Shown: positions 17,655-25,954 of the stretch, piece after piece | Position numbering within the stretch: position 1 is the first letter of the stretch | How the letters are laid out: every line of letters begins with the position of its first letter | DNA from: Planctomycetaceae bacterium | GTDB lineage: Bacteria; Planctomycetota; Planctomycetia; Pirellulales; Thermoguttaceae | Reading direction: 5' to 3' | DNA: 64,000 nt | Assembly (NCBI GenBank): GCA_009778035.1 | Contig: WRKP01000008.1 | Span: 1-64,000, forward strand | The notes under the pieces: generated by a model | The model's input: only the letters and a program-made list of their open reading frames with translations | What the model was told of the DNA's origin: nothing | The model's database searches: none | Translations under genes and position numbers: made by a program

Positions 17655-17671
17655 GCGTCGCAGAGCGACGC
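17655..17671. repeat. GCGTCGC-AGA-GCGACGC hairpin
   Basis: A perfect 7-base stem with a 3-base loop. The same stem with another loop is at 45713-45731, and a half copy is near 21785. It sits in the serA upstream gap next to a GAGCGTATCCATTTTTGC motif. Confidence 0.5.
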
Positions 17672-17705
17672 GGCGAGAGCGTATCCATTTTTGCTTTGGA
17701 AAAAT

Positions 17706-17786
17706 CGTCATTCCGGCGAAGGTCGGAATCCAGCCGAGTGACGTGTATACTGGTTCCCTGGGTCCCGGCTTGCGCCGGGATGACGG
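17706..17786. repeat. Two-armed palindromic element, full copy
   Basis: Begins CGTCATTCCGGCGAAGG and ends GGCTTGCGCCGGGATGACGG, so the two ends are near inverted copies. Read on the plus strand in one frame it gives VIPAKVGIQPSD then GLRRDD, the same peptide pattern found inside the proteins at 39052-40728 and 54948-55448. It fills the gap between serA and the Hpt gene. Confidence 0.75.
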
Positions 17787-17822
17787 AGGGGGCCGGGATG
17801 ACGGAGGTAGGCAGCCGCCCCA

Positions 17823-17852
17823 TTGCCCTTTCGCACAAAATAGAGTTATAAT
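17823..17852 (+). promoter_or_regulatory. Promoter of the Hpt gene
   Basis: TTGCCC at 17823-17828, an 18-base spacer and TATAAT at 17847-17852, leaving a leader of about 60 bases before the chosen ATG. Confidence 0.55.
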
Positions 17853-17922
17853 TACACCATTGGCCAAAAATACCGCTGGAATTGCATCATGCTTTCCAGC
17901 AAAACGCAGGTGGAGAATGCGG

Positions 17923-18273
17923 ATGAATGACGACTTGCCTTTTGTAATTGAAACCCTACTCGAACAGTGCGGCAACAGCAAGGATATTGCCGAAATCATT
18001 CTGGAAGAATTTGTCGTACAAGTTGGTGATGACACCAGGGATATTGCCGCATATCTCGCCAACGGCGATTTGCCGCACGCAGGAAAGGCAGGACACCGAC
18101 TCAAAGGATCCGCAGGAGTTGTCGGAGCGGAAAAATTGCACGCGATCTGCCTTGCTCTCGAACAAGCCGCTAAAAATGGAAATGGTCAGGACGCGGCCAA
18201 ACATTTTGCCGAACTCCAGGTCGAAGCAGACCGATGCGTTGCCGCCGTGCCGAGAGCCAGGGAAAAGATATGA
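17923..18273 (+). CDS. Free-standing Hpt (histidine phosphotransfer) protein
   Basis: A 116-residue single-domain protein with the Hpt signature AGHRLKGSAGVVGAEKL, where H58 is the predicted phosphorylated residue. Such proteins pass phosphate between a sensor kinase and a response regulator. The open frame runs further upstream, but that part is translated repeat sequence. GGTGGAG at 17909-17915 and a promoter at 17823-17852 favour the ATG at 17923 (the ATG at 17917 is too close to the ribosome site). No kinase or receiver gene is adjacent; partners are unknown. Confidence 0.85.
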   Translation: MNDDLPFVIETLLEQCGNSKDIAEIILEEFVVQVGDDTRDIAAYLANGDLPHAGKAGHRLKGSAGVVGAEKLHAICLALEQAAKNGNGQDAAKHFAELQVEADRCVAAVPRAREKI

Positions 18274-18318
18274 ATGCGTTGGCGAACTTGTTCGGAAATT
18301 CTCAAAACGGCCACTCCC

Positions 18319-19584
18319 CTACCCTTCCCGAATCTGTCCATTGCCGTAGACAATGTACTTATACGTCGTCAATTCCTTGATTCCGCAGGGGCCACGAGCA
18401 TGAAACTTGTCGGTACTGATCCCAATTTCCGCCCCAAGACCAAACTGGCCGCCATCGTTGAAACGCGTACTCGCATTGACCATCACCGCCGAACTGTCTA
18501 TCTGGGCTGTAAATTGCCGAGCAGATTGAACATCCTTCGTAATGATCGCTTCCGTATGTCCATCGCTGTACCTGTTAATATGCTCTATCGCTTCGGCAAG
18601 CGAATCGACGATTTTAACCGAAATAATCGACGCAAGATACTCCGCTTTGTAATCCGATTCCTCCGCTCTGACCGCCTGCGGAACCAACGAACACGTCTTC
18701 GCACATCCCCGAATTTCAACTTTCCGGTCGAGCAACGCCTTGGCCAATCGGGACAACATCGGTGTTGCTGCTTCGTGGATGACCAACGATTCCGCCGCAT
18801 TACACACGCCCAACCGCTGACATTTGGAATTGACCAATACCCTTTCGGCAATGTCCGGGTCGGCAAATTGGTCAACATAAACGTGACAATTCCCTGCAAA
18901 ATGTTTGATGACCGGCATAGCGGCTTCTTCGGAAACCCGACGGATAAGACTTTCTCCACCGCGGGGAATGGTAACGCTAATTTGTTCCGGCATTTTGAGC
19001 AGTTCTCCGATGACGGCCCTATCGGGAACGCGGACAAGTTGGATGGCATCGCTCGGCAAACCGGTTTCTTCGGCGGCTTGAATCAAGACGTCGGCCAGGG
19101 CGGAATTGGAATGGAGTGCTTCTTTTCCGCCGCGTAAAATGACGGCGTTACCGCTTTTAATGCAAATTGCAGCGGCATCTGGTGTTACGTTGGGCCGGGA
19201 CTCATAGATAAAAAAGATGACACCGAGCGGCGAGCGGACTTTTTGAACTTCGATGCCGTTGGGACGAATGGTTGATTCGATAATGCTTCCGATGGGATCG
19301 GGAAACATTGCAATTTCCTTGAGGGCGAGCGTGATTTCGTCGAGTCGTTTGGGATTGAGCACAAGGCGGTCAATTTCGGCGTCGGTAAGATTGAAACCGG
19401 GAGCGGCGGCAATATCTTTTTGGTTTTCGGCCAGGATGAAATTGCTTTTTTCTGTGATGAGGGATGCCGAGCGGTCGAGCCAGGCATTTTTTTGCGAGCC
19501 GGTTATGCTGGTCATGCGCAGCGAAGCGGCCTTGGCCCTGTTGGCTAAATCAAGCGAGTAGTCATGTATGATCATGACTACCAT
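18319..19584 (-). CDS. proA: Gamma-glutamyl phosphate reductase
   Basis: Second step of proline synthesis: NADPH-dependent reduction of glutamyl 5-phosphate to the semialdehyde. The 421-residue protein shows the family features ESRPNVTPDAAAICIKSGN, ILRGGKEA, the catalytic cysteine in KCQRLGVCNAAESLV and the C-terminal GLGAEIGISTDKFHARGP. An ATG three codons later (19575) is an equally possible start. No proB is adjacent. It is convergent with the Hpt gene and lies downstream of the acyl-CoA ligase gene on the same strand. Confidence 0.96.
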   Translation of the reverse strand: MVVMIIHDYSLDLANRAKAASLRMTSITGSQKNAWLDRSASLITEKSNFILAENQKDIAAAPGFNLTDAEIDRLVLNPKRLDEITLALKEIAMFPDPIGSIIESTIRPNGIEVQKVRSPLGVIFFIYESRPNVTPDAAAICIKSGNAVILRGGKEALHSNSALADVLIQAAEETGLPSDAIQLVRVPDRAVIGELLKMPEQISVTIPRGGESLIRRVSEEAAMPVIKHFAGNCHVYVDQFADPDIAERVLVNSKCQRLGVCNAAESLVIHEAATPMLSRLAKALLDRKVEIRGCAKTCSLVPQAVRAEESDYKAEYLASIISVKIVDSLAEAIEHINRYSDGHTEAIITKDVQSARQFTAQIDSSAVMVNASTRFNDGGQFGLGAEIGISTDKFHARGPCGIKELTTYKYIVYGNGQIREG

Positions 19585-19633
19585 TCTAACATGATTTTAT
19601 CCGTACCGGCAAACATTCGCGGCGAACAGCGAA

Positions 19634-21193
19634 TTACTTCCGATCCCGCAGGGCACGTTTCATAATTTTCCCCGTTGAATTCTTCGGCAGTTGCTCCACA
19701 AATTCCACCACCTTCGGACATTTATACACCGCCAATCGGTCCCGACAGTATTTTTGTAATTCCTGACCCGAAACCTCCGCTCCCGGTGCCAACACAACAA
19801 ATGCAATAACATTCTCGCTCAACGTTTTATCCGGGATGCCCACCACGGCAGCCTCCAACACCGCCGGATGATGATGCAATACCTCCTCGACCTCCCGAGG
19901 ATAAATGTTCATTCCCGCACGGATGATGACATCTTTCGCCCTATCCACAATGTAAACATATCCGTCTGCATCCATCTTGGCCATATCGCCGCTGCGGAAC
20001 CAGCCGCCCTCGAGAAATACCGCCGCCGTCGCGCCCGCATCGTTGTAATATCCCTTCATCACATTGTGCCCGCGAATCACCAGTTCGCCGACCTCCTCCA
20101 CATCCGCAAAGGTTCCATCGTCCCGAACAATCCGAACTTGCGTTCCGTAAAATTCCGGCCCGATGGAGCCCGGCTTGTTCAACCCATCAAACGGCGGCGT
20201 CAAACACGCAATCGGACTTGTTTCCGACAAGCCGTATCCTTCGTTGATTTTGACATTAAAAATCTCCTGGAAATCGTGATAAATCGCAACCGGTAACGAC
20301 GCTCCGCCGCTGATCGCAACTTGCAGCGACGAAACATTGTAGTTGTACCGACGCTGCGTTTGGAGCATCAGATTATACATCGTCGGAACGGCAGCGATGT
20401 GCGTTACGCTGTGTTTTTCAATTTCAGCCAGGGCTCGACGGGGCTCAAACTGCGGAACCATAACGATTTTCGCGCCCGCAACGATCGACGCATTCTGGAT
20501 GGCCGTCTGCCCGAATGTATGGAAAAGCGGCAACACGGCCAACGTTACGCTGTCCGACTGAATATGCAGGGCCGGCGGTTCTTTGACATACCACGCATTG
20601 GAATAGAGATTGAAATGCGTCAGTTCGACGCCTTTGGACTTGCCGGTCGTGCCCGATGTGTAGAGAATGACGGCAGTATCATCCGGTGCGGTTTGGCAAT
20701 AGTCGATGTGTTCGGGGGAAACATCGCCGATGAGTTCGTCGATGACCAGCCGGTTTTGGCCTTCGGGAAAGAGATTTTGCGGCAGATTCTTCCGTTCGGT
20801 CCCGATGAAAAAGAGCGTTTTGCAGGTTTCGGCTTTTTCAAATGCGGCGGCTCCTTTTTCGGCGAGTGCGTGCCAAACGATCATCAATTTGGCATCGGAG
20901 TGGTCGATGAGGTCGGTAATTTCGTTGGGCAAAAAGAGCGTATTGACGGGAACAACGACGCCGCCGAGCCGCAGGATGGCGTAGTAAACGGCGGTAAATT
21001 CGGGAACGTTGGGAGCGAGGAGCAGGACGTGATCGCCTTGTTTCATGCCTTGTTTGAGGAGTATTTTGGCGATTTTTGCGGTCCAGAGTTCGAGTTCGGA
21101 GAAGGTGAAGGCGCGATCATCGCTGACGATGGCCAGTTGGTTGGCGAATCGTTTGGCGGAATTTGCGAGAGAGGAGGCGATATTGAGGCCCAT
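19634..21193 (-). CDS. Long-chain fatty acid-CoA ligase (FadD-like)
   Basis: AMP-forming acyl-CoA synthetase of the ANL family, 519 residues. It shows the P-loop VILYTSGTTGKSKGVELTH, the motif GYGLSETSP, the hinge stretch FRSGDMAKMDADGYVYIVDR and the C-terminal catalytic lysine in NSTGKIMKRALRDRK. Activates a fatty or related carboxylic acid as acyl-adenylate, then thioester; the exact substrate cannot be read from sequence. There is no N-terminal membrane segment. A promoter is visible at 21233-21260. The proA gene follows after 49 bases on the same strand. Confidence 0.92.
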   Translation of the reverse strand: MGLNIASSLANSAKRFANQLAIVSDDRAFTFSELELWTAKIAKILLKQGMKQGDHVLLLAPNVPEFTAVYYAILRLGGVVVPVNTLFLPNEITDLIDHSDAKLMIVWHALAEKGAAAFEKAETCKTLFFIGTERKNLPQNLFPEGQNRLVIDELIGDVSPEHIDYCQTAPDDTAVILYTSGTTGKSKGVELTHFNLYSNAWYVKEPPALHIQSDSVTLAVLPLFHTFGQTAIQNASIVAGAKIVMVPQFEPRRALAEIEKHSVTHIAAVPTMYNLMLQTQRRYNYNVSSLQVAISGGASLPVAIYHDFQEIFNVKINEGYGLSETSPIACLTPPFDGLNKPGSIGPEFYGTQVRIVRDDGTFADVEEVGELVIRGHNVMKGYYNDAGATAAVFLEGGWFRSGDMAKMDADGYVYIVDRAKDVIIRAGMNIYPREVEEVLHHHPAVLEAAVVGIPDKTLSENVIAFVVLAPGAEVSGQELQKYCRDRLAVYKCPKVVEFVEQLPKNSTGKIMKRALRDRK

Positions 21194-21232
21194 TTTGGGT
21201 CAGTTCCGAGAAGTAATGCAATAGTCCGGGCT

Positions 21233-21260
21233 ATTGTATAGATTCCGGCGGCAAAAACAA
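21233..21260 (-). promoter_or_regulatory. Promoter of the acyl-CoA ligase gene
   Basis: On the minus strand TTGTTT (21255-21260), a 16-base spacer and TACAAT (21233-21238). The predicted leader is about 30 bases. Confidence 0.55.
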
Positions 21261-21345
21261 GCCGTGCGGAAAGTGCAGGTTCAGAGCGTGTCCATTTTTG
21301 CTGCCCCTCTTTTATCATGCCTGTATTTCCTGTAAGATAGGCCGA

Positions 21346-21759
21346 ATGGAACGCACGCTGATTTTGTTGAAACCCGACGCCGTCGAACGGCAACTCATCG
21401 GAACCATCCTGGGCCGATTTGAACAAAAAGGATTGAATATCACGGCCCTAAAAATGCTGCAATTCACGCCGGAACTCGCCAAACGGCACTATGCCGACCA
21501 TTTGGACAAGCCCTTCTATCCCGGTTTGGAAGCGTATATTATCAGTGGCCCCGTCGTTGCGGCAATTTTGGAAGGTGATGAAGCCGTTGCCGTCGTTCGC
21601 CGAATGATAGGCCCTACCAACGGTATCGAAGCACCTGCTGGTACGATTCGCGGTGATTTTTCGTTGAGCAGTCGGCGTAATCTCGTTCATGCTTCGGACT
21701 CGCTTGACGCTGCCGAACGAGAAATGGCCCTGTTTTTCTGTGTGGATTCGCAATCGTAA
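21346..21759 (+). CDS. ndk: Nucleoside diphosphate kinase
   Basis: Transfers the gamma phosphate from ATP to nucleoside diphosphates through a phosphohistidine. The 137-residue product has the active-site H115 in RNLVHASDS and the substrate-binding stretch RRMIGPTNG. The open frame continues upstream, but MERTLILLKPDAVER is the family start. A TAAGAT box at 21333-21338 lies only 7 bases before the ATG, so the mRNA may be nearly leaderless. A half-copy of the palindromic element follows the stop. Confidence 0.96.
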   Translation: MERTLILLKPDAVERQLIGTILGRFEQKGLNITALKMLQFTPELAKRHYADHLDKPFYPGLEAYIISGPVVAAILEGDEAVAVVRRMIGPTNGIEAPAGTIRGDFSLSSRRNLVHASDSLDAAEREMALFFCVDSQS

Positions 21760-21769
21760 GATTGCGGCT

Positions 21770-21809
21770 CTTCCGGCCTGCGCCGCGTCGCCCTTCGCCG
21801 GAATGACGC
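21770..21809. repeat. Half-copy of palindromic element and partial GCGTCGC hairpin
   Basis: Contains CGCCGCGTCGCCC and CCTTCGCCGGAATGACG between convergent ndk and the next minus-strand gene. Likely a mixed remnant of two repeat families. Confidence 0.5.
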
Positions 21810-21822
21810 TCATCTGCTTTTC

Positions 21823-22338
21823 TCAAGTTTTTCCTTTTCGCGTGCCGTCCGTTCCTGCTTTTAGCATCTCTTGAGCCTTGCACTTTTCCTTCTGTCTCTG
21901 AGTGTCAAGTTTTTCGGCAACTTTAATGATTGAACTCATATGATCATCAACATCGAGTCTTTGATAATAAATTATGGAACTAGATGGACACTTGGCACCA
22001 CCGCCCCTGGCTTTTGTGTAGCGGTTCGTTGGCTTGACCACAACCGTCGTAACATCTAAAGCGGCCAGCCCAAAACCGGACAATGCCACTCCACCGCTTA
22101 TTCCCAGCATGGTGCCCGCAACCATATTCTCTAAGATTGTGTACCAAGGTATAACATCGGCAACCCGCGTCATTTCGCATCCCTTCAAAGTTGCTATGAT
22201 GTTGTGTCCCATATCATGTCCTTCCAAATAGCCGAACAAAGCCCCTCCCAGCGTAGTTGCAACCGGAAGTGCCTTAAAAATAAATTTGAAAAATGAAAAT
22301 TGTGTCTGAGTCAGGTTTAATTTTGTCGTTTCGTCCAT
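21823..22338 (-). CDS. Hypothetical membrane protein
   Basis: Not recognised. The 171-residue product has two likely membrane segments (about 20-38, KALPVATTLGGALFGYL; about 70-95, MVAGTMLGISGGVALSGFG) and a charged, Lys-rich C-terminal half ending in KAGTDGTRKGKT. A GTG two codons upstream (22344) could also start it; the ATG at 22338 is chosen because it begins MDETTKLNLTQ. No clear ribosome site is seen. No functional hint comes from the neighbours. Confidence 0.6.
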   Translation of the reverse strand: MDETTKLNLTQTQFSFFKFIFKALPVATTLGGALFGYLEGHDMGHNIIATLKGCEMTRVADVIPWYTILENMVAGTMLGISGGVALSGFGLAALDVTTVVVKPTNRYTKARGGGAKCPSSSIIYYQRLDVDDHMSSIIKVAEKLDTQRQKEKCKAQEMLKAGTDGTRKGKT

Positions 22339-22501
22339 AATCACAAAGTAGAAAGTCTAGAAGCGGACGGTTCGCCGCGATAACCTCATCGGTCATTGAA
22401 CTTTTTTACTTCAATTCGCATACGGATTTTCCAAAAATGCAAAATGTAGGAGAAATTTTGTTGCCGAATACATGTCCAAAATCGGACTGGACTCGCTTCC
22501 G

Positions 22502-24427
22502 TCATTGCGGCAAGGGGGCACGCAACAGCCGCGGCGGTGCCGGTGCGGCTGTATCGACGACGGCACTCGAATATCCCGAAGGCTGCACCGTATAAATACG
22601 ACGCTCGAACGGAGAATAACCCGAATTCGTGGGCTTGCTTTGGACGGCTGGCACATCCTGAACGATCGAATACTCTTGAAAATCAGGCTCCCAATGTTCC
22701 GATAAAAGTTCCTGCTCAAACGGCGGCTTAAAAGGCAATGCCGCCAATTTTGTGTTCATCATCGGCTCATTTCTTGGCACTTCATTCCGTGGCTCTTCAT
22801 ATTTCGGCATCTCATTCCTCGGCATCTCACTTCTTGGCATCTCATTCCTGGGTAAAACTGAAGATGCAATCGCCGAAGCAACCAAAACCGGCTCCGATGC
22901 ACTCGGTCCCGACCCGGATTGGGAAGGCGGGCTCGCTGGCATTTGCGGAAGCGACTGCGACAAAGTTACGCCCGGTGCGATGAATTGAATGGATTGCGTA
23001 ATGCGGGGACTGCCCAACACAATTTCGGTATTGGAATTGCTGGAATTGGAAGCCGAATGCACCTCGCTATCGACATTTGGCAGTGCGACAGTCGGCAGGG
23101 CGACGCTGTCCCGTTCTTTTGGCGATTCCGCCGTTGCCCCGTTGGAACTTTCTGGCTGTGAATGAATGCCAGGAACGGAGCGTAACGCAATAACCGCATC
23201 ACTCGGCGCATTGGCCCGGTCGCTGCACGGCGTTTCGTTCCCGGCTTTCATATCGGCCAAATGGGTTGGGCAGGCCGCCAGAGTTGCCTGATTTGACATT
23301 TCCGCAACCTGCGGCTCATCCGGTTGCAGGTCATGCCGCTCGAGACTATGCCGCTCGAGACTATGCCTTTCGAGACTATGCCTTTCGAGATCGTGCCGTT
23401 CAAGGCTTTGCACCGCCAATTCTTCCTTCGCAACTTGCGTGTCCGCAACGGGACAAACCGGAATCTCAACCACCGGCGGCGGAGTAACGGCATCATCCGC
23501 TGGTTCCGCATCGCTTGGCATCACATTGGATGGCACAATTTCCGCCGGCATCGGAGCAGGTATTGGATCGGCTTTTGGAGCCTCTTCTGACGGAATCGCA
23601 AAGGATGGTTCTTGATACCGGCTGGCAACTTCGAGTATATTTTGACCCTCCATTGGCAACGGCATCGTTTCAGCGGGTCTATGAGATTCTTCAGGCCCGT
23701 GAATGGAAACGCGGATTTGTCCTCTCCGTGCTGCGGCCGCTAACCTTGACGCATCGCTCCGATCCAGCATCAACATAATGGAATCGTTGCCGGGCCCGTT
23801 GCGGTCGCCGCTGGCTTGCTGTTGAACGCGGTGGATGGGAACGCCCTCCAAGATGAGTTCGCCGCTGTTCGTTTGATGATTCGACGAAAAAGTCCGCATC
23901 ACTTCCTTTTTCATCTCGGCAAGCCGCCCCTGGGCGTTATCGCGGGGAACAATGCGAATATCAACGCGTTGGTCGTCCGCCAGCAACGATGAAAGTGTGT
24001 CTTTTGCAGGAAAAACCTTGTTGCCTTGCCGAATGTTGACGACATCGAGACTGACGAATTGGCTTCCAGTCGGAACAAAGGTCGCTCGAGCAGCAACCGC
24101 GGCAGGGGGAAGCAGCAAATCCTCGCAGATCGGACAGCCTGCCGGGATGGGATAGGCTGTTTGACGGCGATAGGATTGGGCGAAACTGGTGTGCGTGCCG
24201 AAAGGGATTTCCGATACGGCAACCTCTTGAAACGCGACATAATCGCCGGTAATTTCCACACCGCTGGGGATGGTGCGTGTCGCAACGAGGACCATTATTT
24301 TCGCTTCAGCATCCCGAGCAGCCACTGGCGGTGCTTCGAAATGATAATGCCGAATGGCGAGTGCGCAGCACATACCGACGGAAAATGCGAGGATCAAACC
24401 TAACCAAAACCTGAAACGCATGGCCAT
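22502..24427 (-). CDS. CpaB/RcpC-like pilus assembly protein with repeat-rich tail
   Basis: A 641-residue protein with an N-terminal membrane anchor (about 6-25), then a SAF/CpaB-like region: VLVATRTIPSGVEITGDYV (about 46-64) and a later part (VSLDVVNIRQGNKVFPAKDT, DDQRVDIRIVPRD) typical of Flp pilus protein CpaB/RcpC. CpaB acts in the periplasm with the secretin during Flp/Tad pilus assembly. From about residue 280 the protein becomes low-complexity and Pro/Glu-rich, with two in-frame tandem 5-residue repeats (LERHS/LERHD; PRNEM/PRSEM). Tad ATPase and pilin genes are not in the window. An ATG two codons in (24421) is an alternative start. The CpaB call is solid for the N-terminal half only. 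Confidence 0.72.
   Translation of the reverse strand: MAMRFRFWLGLILAFSVGMCCALAIRHYHFEAPPVAARDAEAKIMVLVATRTIPSGVEITGDYVAFQEVAVSEIPFGTHTSFAQSYRRQTAYPIPAGCPICEDLLLPPAAVAARATFVPTGSQFVSLDVVNIRQGNKVFPAKDTLSSLLADDQRVDIRIVPRDNAQGRLAEMKKEVMRTFSSNHQTNSGELILEGVPIHRVQQQASGDRNGPGNDSIMLMLDRSDASRLAAAARRGQIRVSIHGPEESHRPAETMPLPMEGQNILEVASRYQEPSFAIPSEEAPKADPIPAPMPAEIVPSNVMPSDAEPADDAVTPPPVVEIPVCPVADTQVAKEELAVQSLERHDLERHSLERHSLERHSLERHDLQPDEPQVAEMSNQATLAACPTHLADMKAGNETPCSDRANAPSDAVIALRSVPGIHSQPESSNGATAESPKERDSVALPTVALPNVDSEVHSASNSSNSNTEIVLGSPRITQSIQFIAPGVTLSQSLPQMPASPPSQSGSGPSASEPVLVASAIASSVLPRNEMPRSEMPRNEMPKYEEPRNEVPRNEPMMNTKLAALPFKPPFEQELLSEHWEPDFQEYSIVQDVPAVQSKPTNSGYSPFERRIYTVQPSGYSSAVVDTAAPAPPRLLRAPLPQ
22768..22851. 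repeat. 15-bp tandem repeats inside the CpaB-like gene (PRNEM units)
   Basis: About six imperfect 15-base units (such as CTTGGCATCTCATTC) encoding PRNEM, PRSEM, PKYEE and PRNEV. Unit length keeps the frame, so copy-number change would lengthen or shorten the tail without breaking the gene. Confidence 0.7.
23331..23406. repeat. 15-bp tandem repeats inside the CpaB-like gene (LERHS units)
   Basis: Five near-identical 15-base units (core CTCGAGACTATGCCG) encoding LERHD/LERHS. Neighbouring copies differ by one to three bases, which suggests recent slippage or recombination. Confidence 0.75.
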
Positions 24428-24604
24428 TCGGGGGAGTAAAAAAACGCCTAGACGTTAGGTGTTATCGGCAAAATGAAGCCGAGACTGTCAGTTTTTTTGA
24501 TGTTTTTGTGAATTGAATGCACAAGCGGCCTGCTCACGCCCCTGGCTCTTTTTTGCCCGCGAAATTTTGACACCGCCTCCGTCCGCTCCACTCGTTTGTT
24601 TCTC

Positions 24605-24632
24605 TTGCACTTTTCCGCCGAAGCGTTACAAT
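24605..24632 (+). promoter_or_regulatory. Promoter of the PQQ-like gene
   Basis: TTGCAC at 24605-24610, a 16-base spacer and TACAAT at 24627-24632. Its position supports the ATG at 24663 over the longer open frame that begins at 24513. Confidence 0.6.
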
Positions 24633-24662
24633 ACGGGAGGAATCATAACCTATCCTATCAGC

Positions 24663-25919
24663 ATGGTAACATCAACGAAAATCATTGTCCCCCTTTTATT
24701 CCTCTTCTCGAGCACGCTTCTCGCCGCCGACTGGCCTATGTTCCACGGGCCCGACGGTAAAAACCAATCCACCGAAACTGGACTCCTCACCTCCTGGCCC
24801 GAAGACGGCCCTAAACTCCTCTGGAAAATCGACAACATCGGCGAAGGAATTTCCGGTTACTCCTCCATTACCATCCAAAACGGCAAAATTTTCACCTCGG
24901 GCAGCAAAAACGAACGCCAAATCGTTTACTGCTTCGACCTCGACGGAAAACTTCTTTGGGAAACCGAAACCGGGCCCGCCTGGACAGCACAAAACTATCC
25001 CGGAACCCGAAGCACCCCAACCGTCGACGGCGAATACGTTTACGACCTCTCCCCGTTGGGTGAACTCGTTTGCCTAACCGTCGATAAAGGCGAAATCGTC
25101 TGGAGTCGAAACATCCTGACCGACTTTGAAGGCGAAAATATCATTTGGGGAATTTCCGAATCGCTCCGCATCGATGGCGACAAACTGTACTGCGCGCCCG
25201 GCGGAAAATTGGCCAGTTTCGTCGCCCTAAACAAGCGAACCGGCGACGTGATTTGGAAAACGCCGTCGCTGGGTGAAAACACCAGTTACGGCAGTCCAAT
25301 TATCATCGAACACGACGGCCAGCGGATGATTATCACGACGTATGCTAAGGGGATGTTCGGCATCAATCCAGAGAATGGCGAATTATTATTTCGGTTTCGG
25401 CACGAACAGCGGTTTGACATCAACAGCACCCGACCAATTTATCATAACGGACATCTTTTCCTGACCAACACGCTTGGACAGGGCGGAGAGGGAGCCATCA
25501 TGCTGAAAATGACTCTTGCCGACGGGAAGGTTTCGCTCGAAGAAGTATGGCGGAATAAAGACCTCGACAGTTTGCATGACAATGTGATATTGCTTGATGG
25601 ATTTTTGTATGGAGTATCATACGAACACCGGGGCGGCGTATTTATGTGTTTGGATTGGCAAACTGGCCAGACGCAGTACGAAAGCCGTCAAATTGGCAAG
25701 GGTTCTTCGTTTACGTGGGCGGAGGGATTGTTGCACCTGTTTACCGAGCAGGGCGATGTGTTGTTGGTTCGTCCGAATCCGGCAAGGTATGAGGTGATCA
25801 GTCAATTTACGTTACCGGAGGGCGGCGAGGGCCAATTTTGGGCTCATCCTGTCGTTTGCGGCAAGCGTTTGTACATTCGGCACGGGACGTTTTTGTACTG
25901 TTATGATGTTGCACGATGA
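24663..25919 (+). CDS. Secreted PQQ-like beta-propeller protein
   Basis: A 418-residue protein with a signal peptide (MVTSTKIIVPLLFLFSSTLL, cleavage near AA-DWP), then DWPMFHGPDGKNQS and repeated strands such as GKLLWETETG, GEIVWSRN and GDVIWKTPS, the pattern of PQQ-enzyme-like (WD40-type) eight-bladed propellers common in planctomycetes. No PQQ-binding Cys-Cys or full dehydrogenase motif is evident, so it is more likely a periplasmic propeller of unknown ligand than a dehydrogenase. The start is fixed by the signal peptide and an upstream promoter. Confidence 0.82.
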   Translation: MVTSTKIIVPLLFLFSSTLLAADWPMFHGPDGKNQSTETGLLTSWPEDGPKLLWKIDNIGEGISGYSSITIQNGKIFTSGSKNERQIVYCFDLDGKLLWETETGPAWTAQNYPGTRSTPTVDGEYVYDLSPLGELVCLTVDKGEIVWSRNILTDFEGENIIWGISESLRIDGDKLYCAPGGKLASFVALNKRTGDVIWKTPSLGENTSYGSPIIIEHDGQRMIITTYAKGMFGINPENGELLFRFRHEQRFDINSTRPIYHNGHLFLTNTLGQGGEGAIMLKMTLADGKVSLEEVWRNKDLDSLHDNVILLDGFLYGVSYEHRGGVFMCLDWQTGQTQYESRQIGKGSSFTWAEGLLHLFTEQGDVLLVRPNPARYEVISQFTLPEGGEGQFWAHPVVCGKRLYIRHGTFLYCYDVAR

Positions 25920-25954
25920 CATTGGACTGCGGCCAATGCAAATTTCAACACGCT

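Noticed and set aside
17706-17786. Attachment site of an integrated element
   Set aside because: No integrase or mobile gene nearby; many copies scattered in the window show a repeat family.
16520-17851. Plus-strand frame of 443 codons
   Set aside because: Antisense to serA and partly made of repeat sequence.
17653-17922. N-terminal extension of the Hpt protein
   Set aside because: It is translated palindromic element; the promoter at 17823 lies inside it.
18274-21241. Plus-strand frames of 287 and 306 codons
   Set aside because: Antisense to proA and the acyl-CoA ligase; both real genes are intact.
23331-23406. CRISPR-like array
   Set aside because: 15-base units without spacers, in frame within a gene.
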